Origin: Psychromarinibacter halotolerans
GTDB taxonomy: Bacteria; Pseudomonadota; Alphaproteobacteria; Rhodobacterales; Rhodobacteraceae
Length of the DNA: 64,000 bases
Direction of reading: 5' to 3'
NCBI RefSeq assembly: GCF_029168315.1
Contig: NZ_JARGYD010000001.1
Span: 558,001-622,000, forward strand
Below, in pieces: positions 8,711 through 17,796 of the stretch (positions within the stretch are counted from its first letter, which is position 1; every line of letters starts with the position of its first letter). Under the pieces are notes generated by a model. The model was not told the origin of the DNA. It searched no databases and saw nothing but the letters and a program-made list of their open reading frames with translations. The translations under genes and the position numbers were made by a program.

Positions 8711-9268
8711 TCAGGGGATGATCCGCGTGTACTTGGTGCCTTTCAGCGTGGCACCGGCGATCAGGCCGGCCTGACCGAAGATCACCGCGATGATCGGCAG
8801 CATGGCCGTCGTGGTGTCGGCGGACAGGTTCTCGCCGTTCTGGTTCAGCGTGTATTCGACGTCTGCGCCAGCGGACCAGCCCGGCGAGCGGCGGAAGTTC
8901 TCCAGCGCCTCGGTGGTCATGAAGAACAGCACGTGGGAATACTGCTGTGCGCCGATCTGCAGGCCGATGGTGCCCGCAGCGGCCGAGTAGTAGTCGACCG
9001 TGGCGTTGTTCACCCGCAGCGCGCCGCGCCCGTAGGACCCGCCAAGCCCGAACCCGGCCTTGGTGACCAGCGGCATCACCAGCATGCCGACCGACTTGTC
9101 GCGCAGGTCGGTGGTCTGGGGATACTTGGAATACAGGAAATTCAGTGTCTGGTCGACGCGCGCGTCGATCATCTGGGCTCCGTTAGAGCCGACGCCGTTG
9201 CCGCAGGCGGCCAGAAAGCCTGCACTGCCGAGACCCGCGATGAAACCGCGGCGGGATGGAATGGTCAT
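8711..9268 (-). CDS. SYLF (YSC84-like) lipid-binding lipoprotein
   Basis: A 185-residue exported protein. The N-terminus MTIPSRRGFIAGLGSAGFLAACG carries twin arginines and a lipobox (LAAC), so it is probably a Tat-dependent lipoprotein. The SYLF domain follows: GMLVMPLVTKAGFGLGGSYGRGAL, then GLQIGAQQYSHVLFFMT. The domain binds phosphoinositides in eukaryotes; in bacteria the role is unclear, probably envelope-associated. The start at 9268 was chosen to place the Tat/lipobox signal at the N-terminus. Confidence 0.82.
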   Translation of the reverse strand: MTIPSRRGFIAGLGSAGFLAACGNGVGSNGAQMIDARVDQTLNFLYSKYPQTTDLRDKSVGMLVMPLVTKAGFGLGGSYGRGALRVNNATVDYYSAAAGTIGLQIGAQQYSHVLFFMTTEALENFRRSPGWSAGADVEYTLNQNGENLSADTTTAMLPIIAVIFGQAGLIAGATLKGTKYTRIIP

Positions 9269-9395
9269 GATATATGCCCTTGTACTGCCGGTCTGCCTGA
9301 TGCGCCCGTTGTTAAGCGGCGCTTGACCGTGAGAATAGCGCAACGATTCCGTCCTGTCACCCGCGAGATGCCATCATGGGCGGCAAAACGACGGG

Positions 9396-10400
9396 TTAAG
9401 CGCCCGCTTTCAGCGCCCGGGCGGCCTCGGGGGCGAAATAGGTCAGGATGCCGTCGCAACCGGCGCGCTTGAAACACAAAAGGCTTTCCAGCATCACCTT
9501 CGGCCCGTCCAGCCATCCGTTCTGCGCCGCGCCCTGCAGCATCGCGTACTCTCCCGACACCTGATAGGCATAGGTCGGCACCTGCAACTCGTCCTTCACG
9601 CGGCGGCAGATGTCGAGATACGGCATCCCCGGTTTCACCATCACCATGTCGGCCCCTTCGGCAAGGTCGCGGGCGACGAGCCGCAGCGCCTCGTCCGAGT
9701 TGCCGGGGTCCATCTGGTAGGTCTTCTTGTCGCCCTTCAGCGCCGCCGAGGCGCCGACGGCATCGCGGAACGGCCCGTAGAACCCCGACGCGTATTTGGC
9801 CGAGTAGGACAGGATCGTCACGTTCTGGTGGCCCGCCTGTTCCAGCGCCATCCGCATCGCGCCGATGCGGCCGTCCATCATGTCGGACGGGCCGATGATG
9901 TCGGCCCCAGCCTCGGCCTGCGCCAGCGTCATCTTGACCAGCGCCTCGACGGTGGCGTCGTTGACGATCTCGCCATCCACGACAAAGCCGTCGTGGCCGT
10001 TGGCGTTGTACGGGTCCAGCGCCACATCCGTCATGATCGCGATCTCTGGCACCTCGGCCTTGATCGCGCGGATCGCGCGGTTGGTCAGGTTGTCGGGGCT
10101 CCACGCCATCGCGCAGTCCTCGGTCCGGTCTTCGGCGGCGGTGTAGGGAAACAGGCAGATCGCCGGGATGCCCAGCGATGCGGCCTCTTCGGCGGCGCGC
10201 ACCACGCGGTCCACGGTCAGCCGCGACACGCCCGGCATCGACGCGATCGGCGTTTCGTCGTTCTCGCCGTCGCGGATGAAGACCGGCCAGATGAAATCGT
10301 CCACGGTCAGGGTGTTCTCGCGCATCAGGCGGCGGCGCGAGTCGTGGGCCCGCATGCGGCGGAAACGGGCGGCGGGGAAGGGGGCGGATGCGGTGACCAT
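9396..10400 (-). CDS. hemB: Delta-aminolevulinic acid dehydratase (porphobilinogen synthase)
   Basis: A 334-residue HemB that condenses two 5-aminolevulinate molecules to porphobilinogen in haem and bacteriochlorophyll synthesis. The Schiff-base lysines are seen in SYSAKYASGFYGPFRDA and MVKPGMPYLD. Asp residues take the place of the zinc Cys triad (MTDVALDPYNANGHDGF), which indicates the magnesium/alphaproteobacterial type. The start is uncertain: ATG 10400 (MVTASAPFPA) fits the family, ATG 10427 would add nine residues. Neither has a strong ribosome-binding site. Confidence 0.95.
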   Translation of the reverse strand: MVTASAPFPAARFRRMRAHDSRRRLMRENTLTVDDFIWPVFIRDGENDETPIASMPGVSRLTVDRVVRAAEEAASLGIPAICLFPYTAAEDRTEDCAMAWSPDNLTNRAIRAIKAEVPEIAIMTDVALDPYNANGHDGFVVDGEIVNDATVEALVKMTLAQAEAGADIIGPSDMMDGRIGAMRMALEQAGHQNVTILSYSAKYASGFYGPFRDAVGASAALKGDKKTYQMDPGNSDEALRLVARDLAEGADMVMVKPGMPYLDICRRVKDELQVPTYAYQVSGEYAMLQGAAQNGWLDGPKVMLESLLCFKRAGCDGILTYFAPEAARALKAGA

Positions 10401-10522
10401 AAGGAAGCCTGTCGTCTTGGGGTACAAATCGAGGCATCGCAGGGAATTAGCGCCACCTCAAGTCTAGGAATTGCCGCAGGACGGGATTAGGGTCCGGGCA
10501 AGGCAAGAATGGAAGACCCGAC

Positions 10523-11050
10523 GTGGACTGGTACAGCACCGTTTTCGAGCTGATAGACATGCGGTCGTTTTCCAACCTCTGGTATTGGATCGCGCTCGCC
10601 GTGGTCTGGTCGTCGGCCAGCCACTGGGTTCTTGGCGTGCCCTACGATCTGGTGCATGGCGCCGGGCGGCGCGGGGGCCAGCGGCAGCAGGATCTCGAGG
10701 ATCTGGTCCGCATCAACTGCAATCGCATCCAGCATATCAGCGACGTGTCGGGCCTTTGGCTGATCGGTATGACCTGCGCCCTGCTGTCCGGACTTGCGGT
10801 CACCGGCTTCTTTTACTGGATCGAGTTCGCGCAGGCCGTGTTCCTGATCCTGTTCCCGCTGGCCATCGTCGGCGTGCTATCGATGCACGCGGCGCGCAGC
10901 ATCACCGAGCGCAACCTGACCGGAGAGGCGCTGCGCAACCGGCTTCGTCTGCAGCGCCTGTTCACGCAGGTGATCGGGCTGGTGTCGATCTTCGTCACCG
11001 CCATGTGGGGGATGTGGCAGAACATGTCGGTCGGCGTTCTGGGGGGCTGA
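10523..11050 (+). CDS. Multi-pass membrane protein, possibly the family labelled 'component of SufBCD complex'
   Basis: A 175-residue protein with a GTG start preceded by GGAAG. Hydrophobic helices are at about residues 20-40, 78-98, 101-122 and 148-168, separated by a charged Arg/Gln-rich loop. The opening DWYSTVFELIDMRSFSNLWYW resembles a Rhodobacterales family often labelled 'component of SufBCD complex'. I see no Fe-S-related motif and treat that name as tentative. It lies upstream of mfd, from which it is separated by a promoter. Confidence 0.6.
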   Translation: MDWYSTVFELIDMRSFSNLWYWIALAVVWSSASHWVLGVPYDLVHGAGRRGGQRQQDLEDLVRINCNRIQHISDVSGLWLIGMTCALLSGLAVTGFFYWIEFAQAVFLILFPLAIVGVLSMHAARSITERNLTGEALRNRLRLQRLFTQVIGLVSIFVTAMWGMWQNMSVGVLGG

Positions 11051-11093
11051 ACCGCCCCGCGCCGTCGCAGCCAAAAAGCCGCCCGTTTGCCGG

Positions 11094-11121
11094 TTGACAC
11101 CGACCGTCCGCTCGTTACCTG
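11094..11121 (+). promoter_or_regulatory. Sigma-70-type promoter for mfd
   Basis: TTGACA at 11094-11099 and TACCTG at 11116-11121 are separated by 16 bases. The putative -10 ends nine bases before the mfd ATG, so the transcript would have almost no leader. Confidence 0.5.
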
Positions 11122-11130
11122 ACCTAAGCC

Positions 11131-14100
11131 ATGTCCCCGACCGAATTCATCACCGTTGGCGGCGCCCCCGAAGGGTATGACGCCGATCTCGTCCTTCGCG
11201 AGCTTGACCGTTCCGGCGGCCCCGTGATCCACGTCGCGCGCGACGACAAGCGGCTGGCCGCGATGCGCGCCGCGCTGGAATTCTTCGACCCGCAGATGCC
11301 GGTTCTCAGTTTTCCGGGCTGGGACTGTTTGCCCTATGACCGGGTGTCGCCGCACGCCGACATCGCGGCGGCCCGGATGGCCGCGCTGGCCGGGCTTGTG
11401 GGCGGGATGCCCGCGAAGTTCGTGCTGCTGACCACGTTGAACGCGGTAAGCCAGCGGGTGCCCGCGCGCGAGATCCTGCGCGAGGCCTCGTTCACCGCGC
11501 GGGTCGACGACCGCATCGACGAGGCTGCGCTGCGCAACTTCCTTGTCCGCATGGGCTTTACGCAGGCGCCCACGGTGATGGAGCCGGGCGACTACGCGAT
11601 CCGGGGCGGGATCATCGACATCTACCCGCCGGGCGACGCGGGGCCGGTGCGGCTGGACCTGTTCGGCGACGTGCTGGACGGCGCGCGCCGGTTCGATCCG
11701 GTCAGCCAGCGCACCACCGAAAAGCTGGACGTGATCGAGCTCGCCCCGGTGTCCGAGGTGATCCTCGACGACGCGGCGATCACCCGGTTCCGCCAGAACT
11801 ACCGCATCGAATTCGGCGCGGCGGGTACCGATGACCCGCTGTACGAGGCGGTCAGCGCGGGCCGCAAACATCAGGGCATCGAACACTGGCTGCCGTTCTT
11901 CCACGACAGGCTGGAGACGCTGTTCGACTACATGCCCGGCGCGTCGGTCTGCCTTGACGATCAGGTCGGCCCGCAGCGGATCGCCCGGTGGGAGTCCATC
12001 GTCGACCAGTACGAAACGCGTCAGCACGCGATGACGCAGAAGAACCGGATCGACACCGTCTACAAGCCGTGCCCGCCGGGACTGCTGTACCTTGACGACG
12101 ACGCGTGGACTGCGGCGCTTGGCGCGCGGCGGGTGCTGCAGTTCAGCCCGTTGCCGCAGGCCACCGGACCGGGCGTGATCGACGCGGGCGGGCGGATCGG
12201 GCGCAACTTCTCGCCCGAGCGGCAGCAGGAATCCGTCAGCCTCTTCGGCGCGGTCGCCGATCATGTCCGCGCGCGGATGAAAGCGGGGCCGGTGGTGCTG
12301 GCCGCCTATTCCGAAGGCGCCGCCGAACGGCTGGGTCACCTGTTGGAAGATCACGAGATCACCGGCGTCGACCGCGTCAGCCGCGCCGGGGAACTGGTGG
12401 ACCTGCAGGGCCCGGCGCTTGCGGTCTGGCCGCTGGAATCCGGCTTCTCGACCGACACGCTGACGGTCATCGCGGAACAGGACATCCTTGGCGACCGCCT
12501 GATCCGGCAACCGAAAAAGAAACGCCGGGCCGAGAACTTCCTGACCGAGACGCAGTCGCTGTCGCCCGGCGACCTTGTCGTCCATGTCGATCACGGCATC
12601 GGTCGCTACAAAGGCCTAGAGGTCGTGTCGGCCCTTGGCGCGCCGCACGAGTGTATCTGGCTGGAATACGCGGGCGGCGACCGGCTGTTCCTGCCGGTCG
12701 AGAACATCGAATTGCTGTCCCGCTACGGCCACGAGGAAGGGCTGCTGGACAAGCTGGGCGGCGGTGCGTGGCAGGCCAAGAAGGCCCGACTGAAAGAACG
12801 CATCCGCGAGATCGCCGACCGGCTGATCCGGGTGGCCGCCGAACGCTATCTGCGCAAGGGCGCCATCATGGAGCCCCCGGCGGGCATGTGGGATTCCTTC
12901 AGCGCGCGGTTCCCGTACCAAGAGACCGACGATCAGCTGTCGGCCATCGCGGATGTGCTGGGCGATCTTGCGTCCGGCACGCCGATGGACCGGCTGGTCT
13001 GCGGCGACGTGGGGTTCGGCAAGACCGAGGTCGCGATGCGCGCGGCCTTCGTCGCCGCCATGAGCGGGCGGCAGGTGGCGGTGATCGCGCCCACGACGCT
13101 GCTGGCGCGGCAGCACTACAAAAGCTTCGCGGAACGGTTCCGGGGCTTCCCGGTCGAGGTGCGGCAGCTGTCGCGTTTCGTCACCGCGAAAGAAGCGTCC
13201 GACACGCGCGATGCAATCAGCCGTGGCACTTGCGACATCGTCATTGGCACCCATGCGTTGCTGGCCAAGGGCATCCGCTTCAAGGATCTTGGCCTGCTGG
13301 TGATCGACGAGGAACAGCACTTTGGCGTCACCCACAAGGAACGCCTCAAGGAACTGCGGTCCGACGTCCACGTCCTGACCCTGACCGCGACGCCGATCCC
13401 GCGCACCCTGCAATTGTCGCTGACCGGCGTGCGGGACCTGTCGATCATCGGCACCCCGCCGGTCGACCGGCTGGCGATCCGCACCTACGTGTCCGAGTTC
13501 GACGCCGTCACCATCCGAGAGGCGCTGCTGCGCGAACACTATCGCGGCGGCCAATCGTTCTATGTGGTTCCGCGCATCAGCGATCTGGCCGAGGTCGAGG
13601 CGTTCCTGCGCGATCAGGTGCCCGAGGTAAGCTTTGTCACCGCCCACGGCCAGATGGCGGCGGGCGAGTTGGATGACCGGATGAACGCGTTCTACGACGG
13701 CAAGTACGACGTGCTGCTGGCCACCACGATCGTGGAATCCGGCCTCGATATCCCGACCGCCAACACGATGGTGGTGCACCGGGCCGACATGTTCGGACTG
13801 GCGCAGCTGTACCAGATCCGGGGCAGGGTGGGCCGGTCGAAGACCCGCGCCTATGCTTACCTGACCACCAAGCCGCGCACCCCGCTGACGCCGACCGCCG
13901 AAAAGCGGCTGCGAGTGCTGGGCTCGCTCGACTCGCTGGGCGCCGGTTTCACGCTGGCCTCGCAGGATCTCGACATTCGCGGCGCGGGCAACCTGCTGGG
14001 CGAAGAGCAGTCGGGCAACATTAACGAGGTCGGCTACGAGCTGTACCAGTCGATGCTGGAAGACGCGATTTCCAAGATCCGCTCGGGCGAGATGGAGGGC

Positions 14101-14586
14101 CTGACCGACACCGGCAACGAACAGTGGGCGCCGCAGATCAACCTTGGCGTTCCGGTGCTGATCCCCGACGACTATGTGCCCGACCTTGACGTCCGGCTGG
14201 GCCTGTACCGCCGCCTGTCCGAACTGAAGTCCAAGGTCGAACTGGAAGGCTTCGCGGCCGAGTTGATCGACCGGTTCGGCAAGTTGCCGAAAGAGGTCAA
14301 CATGCTGATGCTGATCGTGCGCATCAAGGACATGTGCAAGCGCGCGGGCATCGCCAAGCTGGATGGCGGGCCGAAGGGCGGGACGATCCAGTTCCACAAC
14401 GACCGCTTCGCGAACCCCGCGGGGCTGGTCGACTTCATCAAGGCGCAGGGCGAGCAGGCGAAGGTCAAGGACAACAAGATCGTCATCCGCCGCGACTGGT
14501 CGAAGACGAAGGACCGCATTCAGGGCGCCTTCAGCATCGCACAGGATCTGGCCAAGCACGCCAAGGTCGAGAAGACGAAGGCCTGA
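11131..14586 (+). CDS. mfd: Transcription-repair coupling factor
   Basis: A 1151-residue ATP-dependent translocase that removes RNA polymerase stalled at lesions and recruits UvrA. An N-terminal UvrB-like region contains FPGWDCLPYDRVSPH near residue 55. A central RNA-polymerase-interacting domain contains GDLVVHVDHGIGRYKGLE near residue 475. The RecG-like helicase follows, with Walker A GDVGFGKTEVAMRAAF, DEEQHFGV, TATPIPRTLQLSL and QIRGRVGRS. The C-terminal TRCF domain (YELYQSMLEDAI) is complete. No adjacent uvr genes are visible. Confidence 0.97.
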   Translation: MSPTEFITVGGAPEGYDADLVLRELDRSGGPVIHVARDDKRLAAMRAALEFFDPQMPVLSFPGWDCLPYDRVSPHADIAAARMAALAGLVGGMPAKFVLLTTLNAVSQRVPAREILREASFTARVDDRIDEAALRNFLVRMGFTQAPTVMEPGDYAIRGGIIDIYPPGDAGPVRLDLFGDVLDGARRFDPVSQRTTEKLDVIELAPVSEVILDDAAITRFRQNYRIEFGAAGTDDPLYEAVSAGRKHQGIEHWLPFFHDRLETLFDYMPGASVCLDDQVGPQRIARWESIVDQYETRQHAMTQKNRIDTVYKPCPPGLLYLDDDAWTAALGARRVLQFSPLPQATGPGVIDAGGRIGRNFSPERQQESVSLFGAVADHVRARMKAGPVVLAAYSEGAAERLGHLLEDHEITGVDRVSRAGELVDLQGPALAVWPLESGFSTDTLTVIAEQDILGDRLIRQPKKKRRAENFLTETQSLSPGDLVVHVDHGIGRYKGLEVVSALGAPHECIWLEYAGGDRLFLPVENIELLSRYGHEEGLLDKLGGGAWQAKKARLKERIREIADRLIRVAAERYLRKGAIMEPPAGMWDSFSARFPYQETDDQLSAIADVLGDLASGTPMDRLVCGDVGFGKTEVAMRAAFVAAMSGRQVAVIAPTTLLARQHYKSFAERFRGFPVEVRQLSRFVTAKEASDTRDAISRGTCDIVIGTHALLAKGIRFKDLGLLVIDEEQHFGVTHKERLKELRSDVHVLTLTATPIPRTLQLSLTGVRDLSIIGTPPVDRLAIRTYVSEFDAVTIREALLREHYRGGQSFYVVPRISDLAEVEAFLRDQVPEVSFVTAHGQMAAGELDDRMNAFYDGKYDVLLATTIVESGLDIPTANTMVVHRADMFGLAQLYQIRGRVGRSKTRAYAYLTTKPRTPLTPTAEKRLRVLGSLDSLGAGFTLASQDLDIRGAGNLLGEEQSGNINEVGYELYQSMLEDAISKIRSGEMEGLTDTGNEQWAPQINLGVPVLIPDDYVPDLDVRLGLYRRLSELKSKVELEGFAAELIDRFGKLPKEVNMLMLIVRIKDMCKRAGIAKLDGGPKGGTIQFHNDRFANPAGLVDFIKAQGEQAKVKDNKIVIRRDWSKTKDRIQGAFSIAQDLAKHAKVEKTKA

Positions 14587-14593
14587 CGGGGTA

Positions 14594-14890
14594 TCAGAAC
14601 CCCGAAAACACCATGTCGAGCGCGCCACGGATCTCGTAATCGCGTTCAGACATGTCCGCGACGGGCGGATCTTGGATCAAGTGCTGCGGGACGGCGGCGA
14701 GCTCTGCGGTGTGCAGCACATGCGGTTGACCGAGAAGGTCGAAAACGGGCTCCAGCCGGGTGAAGGGACGCGGACCGTCGGAAAGCGGGATCAACGGCGC
14801 GACCACGCGGGTGCCCGTTTCGATCAGGTCGGATTGAAGGTCGACAACCAAGGGACCCGCTGGCAGCCGGTAGACGCAGAACTGCGCCAT
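14594..14890 (-). CDS. ccdB: CcdB-family toxin
   Basis: A 98-residue protein that aligns along its length with F-plasmid CcdB, a gyrase poison: an N-terminal QFCVYR strand, LVVDLQSDLIETGTRVVAPL, then TAELAAVPQHLI and VADMSERDYEIRGALDMVFSGF. The C-terminus ends SGF where F-plasmid CcdB has WGI. The Trp and Gly there are central to GyrA binding in the F system, so the Trp is missing and the Gly kept. ATG 14890 overlaps the ccdA stop by one base (TGATG); a GTG at 14893 is an alternative. The putative target gyrA lies in this same window. Confidence 0.88.
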   Translation of the reverse strand: MAQFCVYRLPAGPLVVDLQSDLIETGTRVVAPLIPLSDGPRPFTRLEPVFDLLGQPHVLHTAELAAVPQHLIQDPPVADMSERDYEIRGALDMVFSGF

Positions 14891-15135
14891 CACTCGGTCT
14901 TGAGGGTCTGATGCCGTGCAAGCGGCAGACCATTGGCCTTAAGCCAGTCCCGCCGCTGCGCCAACGCCTCTGCATTCTCGGCGGCCCAATCCTTGGCATT
15001 TGCCTCGCGGACGGCCTGCGCCAGCGCAGCCTCGCTGATGGCCGATACATTCAGGCCAAGCGCGCGCGCCGCATCAAGGGTCGCCGCGTCGACAGAGATA
15101 TTCGTGCGCTGTTTTTCCGAAGGTTGGCGGGCCAT
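14890..15135 (-). CDS. ccdA: CcdA-family antitoxin
   Basis: An 81-residue type II antitoxin. The N-terminal half (KQRTNISVDAATLDAARALGLNVSAISEAAL) is a ribbon-helix-helix DNA-binding domain. The C-terminal half (WAAENAEALAQRRDWLKANGLPL) is the intrinsically disordered toxin-neutralising arm, with the ENxEAL...RxxWxxxNGLPL pattern of CcdA. It precedes and overlaps ccdB by one base. A perfect palindrome overlapping its promoter suggests autoregulation. Confidence 0.9.
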   Translation of the reverse strand: MARQPSEKQRTNISVDAATLDAARALGLNVSAISEAALAQAVREANAKDWAAENAEALAQRRDWLKANGLPLARHQTLKTE

Positions 15136-15161
15136 GATGCGATCCCCTGAGGATGCCCATC

Positions 15162-15190
15162 ACGCTACACACGATGCGTGTGTAGATCAA
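15162..15190 (-). promoter_or_regulatory. ccdAB promoter with palindromic operator
   Basis: On the minus strand TTGATC (15185-15190) and TAGCGT (15162-15167) are 17 bases apart. The spacer and flanks are filled by the perfect inverted repeat CTACACAC-GATGC-GTGTGTAG at 15165-15185. An operator in this place would let the CcdA ribbon-helix-helix dimer block RNA polymerase, as is known for CcdAB autoregulation. Confidence 0.7.
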
Positions 15191-15192
15191 TG

Positions 15193-15222
15193 AAAAGGGC
15201 CGGCCCGTGTGGCCGGCCCCTT
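15193..15222 (-). terminator. Terminator after the DUF4180 gene
   Basis: AAAAGGGCCGGCC (15193-15205) pairs with GGCCGGCCCCTT (15211-15222). On the minus strand the stem ends in TTTTCATT. It isolates the DUF4180 gene from ccdAB. Confidence 0.75.
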
Positions 15223-15227
15223 CGTGT

Positions 15228-15560
15228 TCACGCGGCCTTGTCGGCCTCGACATGGGCGGTCAGCGCGTCGATGTCCTTGAAGAACATGTGGCTCTCGCCG
15301 ACGCCGGCAGGCCGGTCGCCAAGGAAGGCGAGCGGCAGCTTGCGGGCGGCAAGGGTGCGCTGCACCGTGTCGGCGATGCCGGTGGCGGGATCGAAGAAAT
15401 CCGCGCTGAGCCGGGCGACCGGAACCACGATGGCGCGGGCGCCTTGGGTCGAGGCCTCGCCCAGCACGACCTGCAGGCCCGAGCCGCCGCCGAGGGGAAC
15501 GCCGGTCTCGCCACAAGCCAGAACCGGAACGCCGCCGATGTTTTTCAGTACGTCTGCCAT
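15228..15560 (-). CDS. DUF4180 domain-containing protein
   Basis: A 110-residue single-domain protein. The block FFDPATGIADTVQRTLAARKLPLAFLGD matches the DUF4180 family core (FFDLxTGIA...LQKF...LAIVGDF type). No catalytic motif or signal peptide is seen, and no function is established. It lies between ccdA and the MFS transporter on the same strand, with its own terminator and a spacing of over 130 bases from the transporter. Confidence 0.7.
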   Translation of the reverse strand: MADVLKNIGGVPVLACGETGVPLGGGSGLQVVLGEASTQGARAIVVPVARLSADFFDPATGIADTVQRTLAARKLPLAFLGDRPAGVGESHMFFKDIDALTAHVEADKAA

Positions 15561-15697
15561 GTTGCTACTCCTGTAGTGATTGCCCGGTGCACGGCTTGCG
15601 GCACCGGGACGATGTCGGTTTGGGGAAAAGGGATCTGTCTAAAATCGGTCGGTGAAACGCCCCGCGATGCGGGATGTTCCGTCAATTCAAATCGGGG

Positions 15698-16987
15698 TCA
15701 GCTGTGCTGCGACACCGCCGGCCGTGTGCCGGGATGGGCAGGGGCCGTGGGATGCGCGGCCGCGCCGGGGGAAGCGATCACGCTGCGGCCTTCCAGCTTC
15801 ATCTGGATCAGAAGGAACGTTAGCGCGAACACGTAACAGATAGCGGCGCCCAGCGTCAGTGCAAGGGGCGTGCCATCGAAACTCAGGCCGATCGGAACCG
15901 CGATGATCACCGCGCCCACAGTGGCGATGGCGCCGATCACCGACGCGCCCAGCCCGGCCATCTTGCCCAGCGGTTCCATCGCGATGGCGTTCAGGTTGCC
16001 GATGCACAGGCCGGCCATCAAGAAGATCGACTGCAGCCAGATCAGGAACGCGGCGAAGTACAGGTTTCCATCCAGCGCGCCGGTCAGGACAAGGATCGTC
16101 ATTGTCGTGGACAGCACGATCTGCACCGTCATGGCCACCTGCGCGATCCGGCGCATCCCATAGCGCACCACCAGCCGCGAGTTCAGGAAGCTGCCCAGCG
16201 CCGAGAACAGCGCAATGGCGCCGAACCAATAGGGGAAGGTCTCGGCGCGGTCGAAGACCTGGTTGAACACCGGCTCGGCGGTGGACAGCGTGGTGAACAT
16301 TGCGGCGAAGACGAAGGCCTGCGACGCGATGGTCAGCGAGACGGTCTTGTTCGACAGGATCTCTTTCGCGCCGGACGCAAGGCTTGACGGTTTGAAGGGG
16401 CGGCGGTTCTCGGCGGCCAGCGTCTCGGGCTGGCGCAGCAACAGCCACAGGCCGACGATGGTGGCAAAACCGACATAGCCCAGGAAGATCGCGCGCCAGT
16501 CGGCAATGGCGATGAAGAACTGGCCGGTCAGCGGGGCAACGGCGGGCACCAGCGTGAAGACCATCATCGTGAACGACATGATCTGCGCCATGCGGCGGCC
16601 TTCGTACACATCGCGCACCAGCGCCAGCGCGGCAACGCGCGGACCGGCGGCGCCCAGCCCCTGGACCAGCCGCGCGGCCAGCAGCAGTTCCAGCGTGGGC
16701 GCGACGTAGCACAGCAGCGCCCCGACGATGTACAGGGTGAACCCGCCGATGATGATCGGCTTGCGTCCGAACCGGTCGCTGAGCGGGCCGGTGACCATCG
16801 TGGCCAGTCCCATGCCCAGAACGAAGCTGGTAATGATCAGCTGAGCCCGGTTCGGGTCATCGGGCGTCAGGGTGTTCGAAATCTCTGTCAGCGCGGGCAG
16901 CATCGAGTCGACCGCGAAGGCGACCGAGGCAATCATCATCGCCATCAGGGCGACAAATTCGGGCTGAGACAAAGCTTTTTTCTGCAT
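15698..16987 (-). CDS. MFS drug-efflux transporter, Bcr/CflA type
   Basis: A 429-residue major-facilitator protein with 12 predicted helices. The loop 2-3 motif A is GPLSDRFGRKPIIIGG, and LVQGLGAAGPRVAALALVRD is the Bcr/CflA-type motif C/D region. The ATG at 16987 is chosen; a TTG at 16996 is possible. Substrates in this family include bicyclomycin, sulfonamides and chloramphenicol-like compounds; the actual substrate here is unknown. Confidence 0.88.
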   Translation of the reverse strand: MQKKALSQPEFVALMAMMIASVAFAVDSMLPALTEISNTLTPDDPNRAQLIITSFVLGMGLATMVTGPLSDRFGRKPIIIGGFTLYIVGALLCYVAPTLELLLAARLVQGLGAAGPRVAALALVRDVYEGRRMAQIMSFTMMVFTLVPAVAPLTGQFFIAIADWRAIFLGYVGFATIVGLWLLLRQPETLAAENRRPFKPSSLASGAKEILSNKTVSLTIASQAFVFAAMFTTLSTAEPVFNQVFDRAETFPYWFGAIALFSALGSFLNSRLVVRYGMRRIAQVAMTVQIVLSTTMTILVLTGALDGNLYFAAFLIWLQSIFLMAGLCIGNLNAIAMEPLGKMAGLGASVIGAIATVGAVIIAVPIGLSFDGTPLALTLGAAICYVFALTFLLIQMKLEGRSVIASPGAAAHPTAPAHPGTRPAVSQHS

Positions 16988-17091
16988 GCTGCCCAAGTAT
17001 CATTTTTTCCAGAAATTGGAAGCCTGAAACATGTGCAGGGCAGATGAATGCTGTGTGCATATTTTGCCGCATCGCCGATTGCGGCGTGGTA

Positions 17092-17736
17092 TCAAGAGCT
17101 TGCGGCGTCCTGTTCCATCAACTCGGTGATCACCTGCACCCAAAGTTCGGGCGGTTGCGCGCCCGGAACGGCATGGCGCTGGCCGACCACGAAGGTCGGA
17201 ACGCCGGTCACGCCGTGTTCGCGCGCCCACGCATCGCGGCCGCGGATATCGTCGCGGTCTGCGTCGCCTTGCAGAAGCTGGCGCACCACCGCCGCATCCA
17301 TGCCCGCGCTGTCGGCGATGTCGGCCAGAACGTCCACGTCGCCGATGTCGCGGCCTTCCTGGAAATAGGCCCGGAACAGGGCGGACACCACCGGCGTCTG
17401 GCGCTGTTCCAGCCCGGCCCAATGGATCAGCCGGTGCGCGTCCAGCGTGCTTGGCGTGCGTTGGATCGCGGCGAAGTCGATGTTCAGCCCGGCGGCCTCG
17501 GCGGCTTCGACCACGGGGGCATAGGCCTTCAGCGCGCCGTCGCGTCCGCCGAACTTGTGCTCAAGGTATTCGGTCCGGTCCATGCCGCCCGCCGGCATCT
17601 CGGGGTTCAGCTGGAACGGATGCCATTCAATCTCGAACGGATGATCGCCGATTTTTTCCAGCGCACGGTCAAGGTTCGTCTTGCCGATATAGCACCAAGG
17701 GCAGATCGGGTCCGAGATGATGTCGAGCTTGACCAT
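17092..17736 (-). CDS. DsbA-family oxidoreductase, FrnE-like
   Basis: A 214-residue cytosolic thioredoxin-fold protein with the redox motif CPWC near residue 12 (ISDPICPWCYIG) and the cis-Pro loop GVTGVPTFVVG near residue 180. There is no signal peptide, so it belongs to the FrnE/2-hydroxychromene-2-carboxylate isomerase-like cytoplasmic branch rather than periplasmic DsbA. The ATG at 17736 was chosen because homology starts at VKLDIISDP. Confidence 0.88.
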   Translation of the reverse strand: MVKLDIISDPICPWCYIGKTNLDRALEKIGDHPFEIEWHPFQLNPEMPAGGMDRTEYLEHKFGGRDGALKAYAPVVEAAEAAGLNIDFAAIQRTPSTLDAHRLIHWAGLEQRQTPVVSALFRAYFQEGRDIGDVDVLADIADSAGMDAAVVRQLLQGDADRDDIRGRDAWAREHGVTGVPTFVVGQRHAVPGAQPPELWVQVITELMEQDAASS

Positions 17737-17796
17737 GATGGGTCTCCGGTCGCGGGGTGGACTGCGCTTGTAGCGGAGCATGCCGCCCGACGCAAA

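Noticed and set aside
12616..14628. 670-codon minus-strand open frame opposite mfd
   Set aside because: Mirror frame of mfd with low-complexity Arg/His/Gln content and no ribosome-binding site.
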